Shown here one piece after another: positions 43,947-60,379 of a stretch of DNA of 64,000 nt. The notes beneath the pieces are model-generated. The model worked only from the letters and a program-made list of their open reading frames with translations. It searched no databases and was not told the DNA's origin. This stretch comes from Acanthornis magna. Taxonomy: Eukaryota > Chordata > Aves > Passeriformes > Acanthizidae. Location: assembly GCA_036785705.1 (NCBI GenBank), contig JAWUZG010000056.1, positions 19,288,501 to 19,352,500 on the forward strand. The letters are read 5' to 3'. A program made the translations under genes and the position numbers. Each line of letters starts with the position of its first letter. The stretch's first letter is position 1.

Positions 43947-44502
43947 CTACTTGTTGCCCTCCTTCTTCTCGTCAGCCTTCTTCTGCTTCTGCTGCATGAT
44001 CTCCGAGTCCCTGCGGGGAGCGCGGCGGGGCTGGCGGCGGGGCCGGCACCGCCGCGGGGCGGGAGCAGGGAGCGGGGCAGGGGAAGCCGGCGGGGCCGGC
44101 CCGGCGCTCACCTCTGCTTGCGGGCGGCAGCCGAGAGCCCGTCGTCCCGCCGCTTGCCCTTGCCCGAGTCGCTCTGCTTCTTCAGGTTCTTCTGCCGCGC
44201 TAGTTCGCGCTGGTTCCCGCCTGCCACGGCGCGGCCACCTCAGCGCAGCCTGACCCCGGCCACGCTTACAGCGGCGCCAGCCCCCAACACCCCAGGCCGA
44301 CCACTGCCCACAGGGTAGGTCCCGGCGCGCCAGCGGGTCGTGGCACGGCCCCCCGGCCCCACCGCACTCCTGGGTCCCAGAACGGCCTCCCCACCCCGGC
44401 CCACCACACTCGTCAACCCCGGCACGAACCCCCTTTCCTTCCTTCTTTCCCTTCTTTTTCGCTGTCTCCCTCCCCGCCGCCCCCCCCCAACTCACGGGTC
44501 AT
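43947..44502 (-). CDS. SERF2: SERF2, small EDRK-rich factor 2, 3 exons
   Basis: Tiny, very basic, largely disordered protein of the 4F5/SERF family, known to promote amyloid nucleation and to bind nucleic acids. Exons, 5' to 3': 44502-44496, 44220-44112, 44010-43947. They total 180 nt (59 aa), the usual length. The first coding exon is only seven bases (ATG ACC C). The protein starts [14 protein letters not shown], runs through [20 protein letters not shown] and ends ADEKKEGNK. The micro-exon means a simple ORF search misses the true N terminus. Its place between SERINC4 and ELL3/PDIA3 matches human 15q15.3. Confidence 0.96.
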
Positions 44503-44574
44503 GGCGCCGCTCCCTCCCACCGCCACTCCGCCGCCACGTCCCGCACTGACCCCCCCCACGCCCCGCCCCGCGCC

Positions 44575-44900
44575 GTATTTTAAGGGACACCACAGCCAAT
44601 CATCACTGCGATCCACCCCCCGCTGCACTTCCATTGGCGCGTCTCTCCGGCAAGACCCCGCCTGATTGGCCGCGGGCTATGGCCGACCTTCCGCCGGCGG
44701 GGGCGAAAAAGCCGGAAGATTGGGCGCAAGCGCCGCAGTTGCCCCCGCGCGACAGGATGCGTGGCGTGGGGGCACCACGCCCGCTTGTGATGTCACGAGC
44801 TGTGCGGGAAGCTCTGCGGAGCGGGGAGAGCGATGCGGAAGGTGCGGGACGGGGGGCGGGGCGCCGCCCTGCTCCTCCCTCAGCCCTCCCCCCCGCAGCG
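44575..44900. promoter_or_regulatory. SERF2: SERF2 CpG-island promoter with CCAAT boxes
   Basis: A CCAAT box on the plus strand near 44595 and two inverted CCAAT boxes (ATTGG) near 44634 and 44664 lie within 165 bases of the SERF2 start codon in CpG-dense DNA. Confidence 0.6.
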
Positions 44901-45099
44901 TTCTTCTCCGCCCCGGGGAGTTTGGGGTGATGCAGGGAGGACGGTATGAGAGCTCTTCATCCCCTTGGTCAGGCTGTGGGGCGCCGCGGGGCCGCTCAGA
45001 CCGCTCCTTCCGCCGCGGGCGGTGCGGGGGATCTACGGGGAAGGACGGCTATGAGCGCCATTCGTGCCGAGAGGGTGCGGGACGGGTAGCTGTCCCTGC

Positions 45100-46922
45100 T
45101 CAGCCCGATTCGCCTACGCACTCGGGGCTCGGCGGCGGCATCGGGTCGTGGCGGGGATTCTGCCGGGCGATGTTTGATGGGGGGTTCTGGCGCTTCGCCA
45201 GCCGTGAGAGCTCCGTGTGGATAACCTGCGGGCGAGGGGCGGCTGCGGCGGGCAGGGCTCCAGTGGGACCCCCGACGATCCCAGTACCGACTCCTGCGGG
45301 ATCCTCTCCCTCCCCATCGCTCCTGGTACCAGATCCTGCGGGTACCAGGATCTGGTACCAGGAGCCCGCCCTCGCACCCCGCCTCCCAGACCTTGCTGGC
45401 CGGGTCCAGCTCCAGGGCTCTCCTCAGGGCGAGCGCGGCGTCTGCGTCCCGGCCCTGCTCTGCCAGCAGCTGCGGGGAGAGGAGTGGAGAGTAGCGGACG
45501 GCCGGGCCGAGGGGAGTGGGGCGGTGTGAGGCGATGCGGGTCCCACCTGCCCACGCCGGAGCAACGCCCGACCGTTGTCGGGACTGATCCTTAGGGCCGC
45601 CTCGCAGGCCGCCAGCGCCTCCTCCGCCCGCCCCAGCTTCAGCTCGGCGGCCGCGCAGTTGTTGAGGCACTTCACGCGCTGCTCCTGCAGCTCCTCTTCC
45701 TCCTCGGGCCCGGGCGGAGCTGGGGGGCGAGTGGCGGCCTCAGCGCCCCGGCCCCGCAGCCCCGGGCCCTCCCTCCCGGCCGGTCTCACCGGTGGCGGGG
45801 CCGTCCAGGGCTCGCAGGGACAGCCGGTACGAACGCAGCGCCGCCGCGAAGTCACCCCGCGCGAAGTGGAAGTTGCCCCGCTCCCGGCGCTGAGAACCCA
45901 GGCGCAGGCGGACGGCGGGCGGCAGCGGCTGCGGGTCGGGGCAGTCCCGCACCTCCAGCAGCGTCACCTCGAACAGCAGCGGCGCTTCGGGTGGCACGTC
46001 GGGCTCCCTGCTGGTACAGCGCCGGCTGCCGCCGACTCCTGCCCGCGTGCCCTGCCCGCCCTGGTCCCCTGTCCTCCCGGCCCCCCCGGCCCTGGCCCTT
46101 CTGTCCTCGCCTATCTCTGTCGTCTGCCCGCCCCGGTCCGTCTGCCCTCCCGCCCCCTGTCTGTTCCAGTCCCCGCCTGCTCGGTCCCCCTGCCCGCCCG
46201 CCCTACCTGCCCGGGCGGCCATAGGCGTAGGGGAAGCCGGCGAGGAAGAAGGAAACCTCCCCGGGTTGCATGGTGGGGACGCCCAGCTCCAGAGCCTGTG
46301 GACGGGCACGGCGGGGCTGGCGGGTCGCAGCCCCGGGAGGCGCTGAGCCCGCACGGCACTGAACCACACACCGGTTCGGACTCACCTGCACGACGTCCCC
46401 GTGACCCGGCACGAAGATGAGACGCGGGTCACGCTCCACCAGCCCGCCGTCCTCCAGGGCGCCCAGCACCTTCACCGACACCTCCTGGCCCGGTAGCGGC
46501 CGCGGCCCGCCCGGTCCGGCCCGTATCACGCGCTTCCGCAGCAGCCGGTCCTCTGCGGAGGAGGAGGCGCTGAGAGCCAAGCCGAGAGCCCCGAAACTGG
46601 CACCCCTTGCCCAGCTCTCCCCGGTACCGGCCGTCCCAGCCTGAGCTCCCTGCCCGGCTCGCCCCGGGGTCGCCCGCCGGCGCTCACCCGTCAAGTCGCT
46701 CCAACCGTCGGCAGCGAAAAGCGGCCCGAAGCCGCCGGGCCCCGGCACCGCCAGCGCCTCCAGCCGCCGGTAGAAGAGCCGCTCCTCGTCGCGCACCGAC
46801 GGCACCGCGATGGAGGTGTGGGGCAGCCGGAACCGTACCCGCCGGTCCCTGCCCGGCCCACGCGGTCGCCCGCCGGCTCCTGTCTCCCTCTCCGGGGAGC
46901 CGCCGGGCGATGGGCCCGGCAT
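45100..46922 (-). CDS. FKBP8-like immunophilin with TPR repeats, no membrane anchor seen
   Basis: Exons, 5' to 3': 46922-46688, 46552-46386, 46295-46207, 46007-45790, 45719-45547, 45469-45392, 45225-45100. They total 1086 nt (361 aa), all in frame. The N-terminal part ends in LLRKRVIRAG, like the FKBP8 LLRKKTLVPG. An FKBP-like domain follows (DVVQALELGVPTMQPGE, FPYAYGRPG, LLFEVTLLEVRD). TPR helices follow (RRERGNFHFARGDFAAALRS; RVKCLNNCAAAELKLGRAEE; ISPDNGRALLRRGQ; ALELDPASK). After TELSRLAKRQ the frame ends in a Pro-rich tail without the transmembrane helix that anchors FKBP8 to mitochondria and ER. FKBP8 itself lies elsewhere in vertebrates, so this is probably a paralogue. It may chaperone soluble clients. 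The last exon is the least certain. Confidence 0.8.
45319..45365. repeat. Perfect 20-bp inverted repeat with a 7-base loop
   Basis: The left arm (45319-45338) and right arm (45346-45365) are exact reverse complements, each carrying GGTACC. The spacer is CGGGTAC. It lies in the last intron of the FKBP8-like gene. An imperfect copy of the left half lies just upstream at about 45282-45303. Confidence 0.9.
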
Positions 46923-47450
46923 GTCCGCCCCCGGCCCGCCTCGCTGCCCGCCGCTACCTGCCGGCCTCAGTCCGGGCCCACGCGGGGCTCGGCGGCGGGT
47001 GCCCACGGCCCCCAGCCCGCACCGGGCGTGTCGCCACCGGTCCTGCAGCGCCGCGACTGCCGGTGGTCGCCTGGGTCGGGGACACCGCGGAGCGCATGCC
47101 GCCGCGCCGTTACCTAATGCCGGGAAGCGGCTCAGGGGATTAGTCCGGGCCGACGGCAAAAATAGCCGGCTCAGAGCGAGCCCCGCCGCGGGGCTCCCGC
47201 CGCCCGCCCCGCCCGCTGCTGCCCCCCGGGACTGCCCGCCTGCCGCCGTCGTGCATTCCGGGCAACGTCGTGGCCGCAGGCGGAGCTGTGCAGGTGTCTC
47301 TGGTACCGAGGCTGCAGGCCGAGCCTCCGGTTCAGCCTTCTGCACTTGCGGCTCTCGGCGGCGCGGACGGTGCGGGGCTGCAGGCGGAGCGGGCCCGGCG
47401 GGGCGAATCGGGCACCGGCGGGACTCACGGGCGCCCGCTGTTGTTGCAGG
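46600..47450. promoter_or_regulatory. Bidirectional CpG island between the FKBP8-like and ELL3-like genes
   Basis: Continuous CpG-dense DNA covers the first exon of the FKBP8-like gene and the presumed first exon of the ELL3-like gene, which point away from each other. GC boxes are frequent and no TATA box is seen. Confidence 0.55.
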
Positions 47451-48516
47451 GGGCACCGAGGCCCGTGATCGCCTTCCAAGGAAGCTGGGGAGTGAATGAG
47501 GGAACCGCAGAGCGTAGGGCGGCGCGGATGGGGGGCGCAGGAGGGAACGGGGAGCCCAGGGCGGCCATGGCGTCGGGGGCCCAAGGGGGAACCGAGGGGA
47601 TCAGGGTCCCCTGGGCGACCAGGGGTTGGGGGATCGAAAGGACGGCCAGGGAAGCCAGGGCGGAGGTCAGTGCCTTGGGGAACCGTGGAAGTCGAAGGAA
47701 CGTCCTGGTTCGCGTGGGCCAGTGTCTTCGGCGCTCCCGCGGGGGGAGCAAGCCACGGCGTGCAGCCTTGGGGACTGGGTCCGCTGCATCCGAGGGGATG
47801 GGAGGGCTGGGGAGGCACCACAACCCTGGCGACCCATCCCGGCGTCAGTGCCTGACGGTGCTGAGAGAGCCCAGCCCTCCCCCGCGGCTCTCTTTGCTTT
47901 CTCCCTCTTCCGCTGCAGATGGGACAAAGCCGGCGACAGCTTCGAGTGCGCGCGGCTGACAGTGCCCCGGTGAGCCTGGGGTCAGTGGAGCCGTGGGGAC
48001 GGTCGGGCACAGACTCGCTGCCCCGGTGACGTCTCCCATCACGGGAGCGGCGGGAGGTGACGCCGGTGGGCAGCTCCGGTAGGGTGCGGGAGGACTGACG
48101 GGAAGAAGGCCCAGGACTAGCGACAGGCTGCCCTGCAGCAGCGTAGGTCCAGCAGGGCCCTGAGACAAGCAACAGGGAGAGCAGTAGGGTCTGGCAGGGC
48201 GCAGTTGCTGCTGGAATCTGGCCATAGGCACGGTGGATTCACTCCCGGGTGCTCAGCACCTTTGAGGTGGGGTTAGACCCACCCTCTGCTTCCTGCGTAT
48301 TCGGTGACTGGGGACGTTTTCCTCACTCTCTGCTGTCTCTCACACCCCAGGAGCCCGGACCGCAGACCCTTGGTCCTGTCCTCCCTGGTGCCTCCGCAGC
48401 AGTCTCGGGAGCACGGCTCATCTCAGGCCACGGGCACAAACCCTTCGGGGATAATAAGTGCTCCTGGGAAAAGTAGGAGCCCGGGGCTGTGCTTTGGAGA
48501 GCCTAGTTCAGTATAG
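47280..48516 (+). pseudogene. ELL3: ELL3-like elongation factor fragment (partial or decayed)
   Basis: ELL proteins stimulate RNA polymerase II elongation. The block 47450-47491 encodes GAPRPVIAFQGSWG, sharing RPVIAFQG with human ELL3. The block 47849 (or 47866) to 47969 encodes AALFAFSLFRCRWDKAGDSFECARL, resembling the ELL motif FSF...GSFDC. A phase-compatible block at 48351-48516 follows and hits a stop. Using acceptor 47866 keeps frame with the earlier block, while the better-looking acceptor 47849 does not. Exon 1 (about 47280-47400) has an ELL-like frame (FSLLHLRL) but no ATG that I could place. The C-terminal occludin-like domain was not found before PDIA3. Position and orientation match human ELL3. 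I call it partial or decayed, but a diverged functional gene is possible. Confidence 0.5.
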
Positions 48517-50800
48517 CTGCTTCCGGAAGGCATCAGGTTTCTCCTGCTCTATGTCCCCTTTCCAGCAAAGCCCACCATCCCACACCGCCCGTGTCTCCAG
48601 ACTCTGCCACGGGCTCTTGTCCTGACCCTCCCAGTGCATGATGCAGCAGTGGGTGGTGCAGCCCTACGTCCAGGGCACATCTAAACGCTGACGCAAACCG
48701 AGCGGTGGGGCAGGCCGGGGCTGCTTGGCTGGAGCTGGCAGGGACCCCTGCAGTATTGGTTTTTGCCTTGGGAGCTTGGGACAGGCTGGTGCAGAGTGAG
48801 TTTGTCTTTCAGAAGCGCCTGGCACTGCTGGATTTCTCAGATCTTAGAGCCAACAAGAGGTTCTGGACCTGACTCACTAGTGGCACCAGGGCTGCCCACA
48901 CAAGCTCAGCATGCAGCACCCAGGCGCACGGGGCCAGTTGCCAGCTGAGACTGTCTCCCAAGCAGCCATACAGAGGAGCTGGAGAGCCCAGAGAGCGAGG
49001 AGAGAGCCCTATGGAGCAGCAACTCTTCACCTATAGAGGTGAGGGGCTGCCCCAAGGCAGGCAGCTAGGGACACAGTGCAGGCTGTATGGCCCTGCCACC
49101 TTATGCAGCAGAGGCCAGAACAGGCCCCAGCGTACCCTGGGAGAAGGCAAGTGTCCCAAAACAGGACTCCTGGCAAGCAGAGAGGCTGGGGCCAGGAGGC
49201 CAGGGCAAACAGATGGACAGTGGAAACCTGGCTGAAGCCCACAGCCTCAGTCCATCTCTACTGCAGTTGTGGGGCTGAGCAGGGGAGCCTGTGTCCTGTA
49301 CCCCATACCCAGAGGCTCCCCGAAAAGCCCTTGGGATCTCTACCCACCAGAGCTGTGCGAGCATGGCTTTGGAAAAGGGACTTTCCAGTGAGCTCAGAGT
49401 CCTAGCTAAGGTGGAGGAGAGGGGGCTCCAGAGAGCTTTAACCCTCGTGATGATCTGCTCCTTGACAGATGCCAGGTTCCAGGTGAGCAGCTTCTCCTCA
49501 GCAGAAATCCCATAGTACTTGCAGTAAGAGAGCTTGGCATCCACTGCCATAAGGCTCCCTGTTGCTTAGTGTAATTTGGCCCAGCCGCACAGCAGCATGG
49601 GGCTGAGGGAAGCCAGCTTGGGGGAATTTGTTAGTTTTGGTGGTGGCTTCCCTCTTACACGGGACCAGCTCTCCATGCAGGTCTCACTGAAACCAAGGGC
49701 TGTAGCCATCCTGTTTGCCAAGTGGTCCAGGCAACAAATCCACGAATCCTTCCCTCAGATGCCTGTTTCTCTTCAATTGAAGCTCAGTATTTTCAGTGCA
49801 GTTGCAGCACAGTGAGGGACATTGGAGCAGCTACCAGCACAGCCCTTCCTCATCCTCTGTCCCTCCTGCCAGGAAACGTCCCAGGTCTGTGCTAACTTCA
49901 CCCAGGCTGCTCTAAGCACCAGCAATAATGCTCTGGGCCAAACATGCTGAAGAGTTTGTATGAGCTACTGTACCTGGAGAATTCCAACAGCAAAAAACAA
50001 GGTACCAAGGCTTTGAGTTGTGGGGGAGGAATCCACAGAGAAAGCAAGCTCTGGCTCTTGCCATGGTAACTGCTGCCAGGCAGCAATACTCTGAGTGTGC
50101 TGAGCCTCACTTCAACTTGCATGCAGTCCAGGAACCCAGAGCCAGAGCAACAGCCCCTACCTGGTCAGCTCATCTCCCTCCTGCCCTTCCCAAAGGAAAG
50201 CAGAACACTATAGCCTCAGACGGTCAGTCACAGCCCACACCCCAGGGTGTACTCCTCCCCCACCTGAAGAGAGATCCACAGCTACCAGCTTCTTTCCTAC
50301 CACGAGAAGGAATTAAATAATCTGCCCTCACCATAGCCAAGCACCACTCTATGACAAACACCCTTGGCCTAGGCCCTACCTGTGCTTGGGTAGAAGCTGT
50401 AGGTAGTAACACTCCTCCCCTACACCTGACTACTCCTGCACCAGCTTCAAAGCTGATTTATTGCTGCTGCTGAGTGAGCCTCCTGCCAGCCTGCTTCATG
50501 TGTCTGCACTGCTGTGATCCAACAGTCGTAGTAACACATACCTCTGAACTTGCTAGGGCAGCACACAGACAGCAAAGGCACTTGTGACCAGAGTCCCCCA
50601 GTACAAAATGTGTGTAAATGCAGCACCCAAAGCCCAACACATTGGGACAGTTGTTGCTGCTACATTCTGGAGGAGCTCTGGCAGCTGAGGAAGGAGGAGA
50701 ATGGGTTAAAGGCTGAACTCAATGGCTAGGAGGGCTCAGGGAACAACTTGCAGCAGGAAGCTGCTGCCTATGAAGAGCAGGATCCCAGTGTTAGGTTTCA
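48517..50800. other. Spacer between the ELL3-like fragment and PDIA3
   Basis: No gene is identified. Isolated exon-like pieces are an acidic Ser/Glu block on plus at about 48966-49037 followed by GTGAGG, a minus-strand block at 49437-49551, and a coiled-coil-like plus-strand frame at about 50648-50730 (ILEELWQLRKEENGLKAELNG, then stop). Confidence 0.4.
49437..49551 (-). other. Unidentified exon-like open frame flanked by AG and GT
   Basis: On the minus strand an AG precedes and a GT follows a frame of about 38 codons (MAVDAKLSYCKYYGISAEEK, then LLTWNLASVKEQIITR). Its amino-acid make-up looks like real protein rather than GC-driven noise. I do not recognise the family and could not find partner exons. 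It may be a lone remnant or a retrocopy. Confidence 0.35.
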
Positions 50801-50843
50801 TGGGTTGCCCCATGACAGAGACACTTGGTCTTAAGGGGGTCAT

Positions 50844-50849
50844 TTTATT
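50844..50849 (-). terminator. PDIA3: PDIA3 polyadenylation signal (AATAAA)
   Basis: AATAAA on the minus strand, 265 bases past the PDIA3 stop codon. Confidence 0.65.
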
Positions 50850-51113
50850 GTTTCACTTCTCCAAATGTACAAAAAAAATTAGAAAATAACTGTACCCCCC
50901 ACCCCCTCCCAAATCACAAAACAAACCAGCCTGGGGAGCCCCGCAACAGTGCAGCTAAGAGACGGCAGGAAATTAAACATTACTAGATACAGCAGCTGGG
51001 GCCCCTCGGCCCACATGGCCACTGGCTCTCCACAGCCCAGAACTGGTCCCACTCTGACCAGTGCTTCCCCAATTCACACAGAGCTCATCCTGACAAGGTA
51101 GCAAGCAGGTACT

Positions 51114-58479
<7,366 letters not shown>

Positions 58480-58584
58480 GACGGCAGGAGCGGCGGGAGC
58501 AGCGAGCCCGATGGCTCCGGGAGCGGCAGCTAAGAAGCACCGGGGCCGCAGCCGGAAGTCCTGCCCCCACATCCGGATCTGCCG

Positions 58585-58635
58585 TGTGGCAGCTCCCGAT
58601 TGGGCGTCACGTCACGCGAGCGCCGGCCAATGGGC
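58585..58635 (-). promoter_or_regulatory. PDIA3: PDIA3 promoter with ERSE-like and UPRE-like motifs
   Basis: In gene orientation 58603-58585 reads CCAAT, nine bases, then CCACA. The ER stress response element is CCAAT-N9-CCACG, so there is one mismatch. Immediately upstream, 58614-58608 reads TGACGTG, the UPRE/CRE-like core recognised by ATF6 and XBP1. A further CCAAT box lies near 58630. These sit 105-155 bases upstream of the start codon, fitting induction by the unfolded protein response. Confidence 0.7.
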
Positions 58636-58639
58636 TGTC

Positions 58640-60379
58640 GGCATTGAGGTCGAGGTCTCCGCAGCCGGTCCCGCCCCTCCTCCTCATCGCCGCCCGTTCT
58701 CGGCGTCCCTCGGGCTGCGGCAGGAGGGCCGCGGGGCTTACGGCTCGGTCCTGTCCTCCATCCGCCGTGCGGTCCAGGCCTTGCTCCGTCCCACTGCCCC
58801 GGCGCCGCTGTGTCCCGCCGAGCGCAGCGCCTGCCCCGTCCCTGCCAGGACCGGGGGCCGCGGAGGTTCCCCGGGGCCGTGCGCTGTCTCTGGGGGCTTC
58901 GCTGAGCTGATGGATGTGCATTAACCCCGCTGTAGCTACCATGTCGGTGTCGCGCAGCTCCGGCGCGGCGGTGACACGTGCCCAGCGCATGCCGCACGAC
59001 AGCGCCCGGCTCGCTGCCAGTTCGCCTGCTGGCCTCAGCCCCACATTTTCGCCCACCGCCCCCCACGCTCCGGCCGCAGGGCAGCCCGACGTTCCCCTGG
59101 CCCCGAGCCAAAGCCGGGAGCGGTCTTTTCCCCATAACCCTATCCGTCGGCCTTCGGCACTTTCTGCCGGGGCCCGCAGTCGGAAGGACCCTCGGCTGTG
59201 CCATCCCTCCCGGGGTACTTGCCTCGCCCCCAGCATCAACGAGGCACAGCCCGCTCCCACCTCGCGCCACCATGCCTCGGTACCGCCAGGGCCTGGAGCT
59301 GTCCCTGCACGAAACCCCGAACCTCACCCTCCCAGCACCACCTCCCTTTGCAGCGCGTCGGGCAGCTCAGATGGGCCTTGGAGGACAGTGCATCAGTCGG
59401 GGAAACGTTCTGGGTACCCCCGTTTCCGCCTCACCATCCGTTTCTCCTTAGAACCCACGTGCTCCTGCCCTCGCCCTGTCATCAGGTCCCTCTCGCTGAC
59501 CCCTGATTTTTAGCAACTCTTCCCAGTATCCCCAGAGCTGATGACTGGGGCCAGCCGTCATCAGGTGCTCATCGCCGGCGCGGGAGCAGCCGGCTGGGCC
59601 GTTTCTGGCATTTTTGTCACCAATACTGAGCTGCACAGGCCGGTCGGCCCCAGGACTGCGAGAAACACTCCTGTGACGTCTCTGACTTCATCGTCGCCAT
59701 TGCGGCAAAGAGCCCGGGACCGGGACCCTCTACCGGGAAGCGCTGTGCTGTCGCCCATCCTCCGCCCGCCGACTCCCGCCAGCCCGGGGCCGCCTCCCCG
59801 CTCGTCTCGGTACTGAGCGCCCCGGGGCCCGCAGGGGGCGCTGCCCACCGCCCCGGGAGCGCCGCCAGGGCACGGGCGGGGCAGCGACGTTCCTCTCCGG
59901 CCAGCGGCGTGGCGGGGGCAGGGCCCCGGGCCGTGCAGTGACCACAGCATCGGGCAGTGCCCCGCCGCCCGGCTGCCTCCGCCCCTGCTGGGTTCCCGTA
60001 ATCAATAATGCACAAGTTCGGCACCGTCTGTGCCAGTGGGGCCGGCGCCGGCCTCGGGTTAGAGCCCAGAGCCCAGGCCAGCGGGAGTCAGCTCCGGCGC
60101 GTTCAGTCCCGGCGGCAGGAGCGGGGTGAGCAGGCAGGGACCAGGCAGGGTCCCGTGCCGGGGAAGGATCAGATGTGTCACAAGCCTGTCTCGGCGGTCT
60201 GTGGGATAGCGGTCTCTGGGGCTGCCACTGTCGGAGGAAGGCTGGAAGCCGCAGCGAATGCGGGAGCGGCGGGGGCTGGAGCCGGGCTCCGGGGCCGTTC
60301 TGCGGGACCTCCGGCGCGAGCCCTGCGGGACCTCGTCTGTCTCCCTCTCGCTCGCTCCGGCTGCCCGCAGGATGCAGGA
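58640..60379. other. Gene-free gap where CATSPER2 would be expected
   Basis: About 1.7 kb of GC-rich, CpG-bearing sequence. In mammals CATSPER2 lies between PDIA3 and STRC. I see no ion-channel helices or exon set on either strand. Confidence 0.45.

Noticed and set aside
47171..48172. 333-codon minus-strand open frame
   Set aside because: It lies antisense to the ELL3-like blocks in GC-rich DNA and has no recognisable content.
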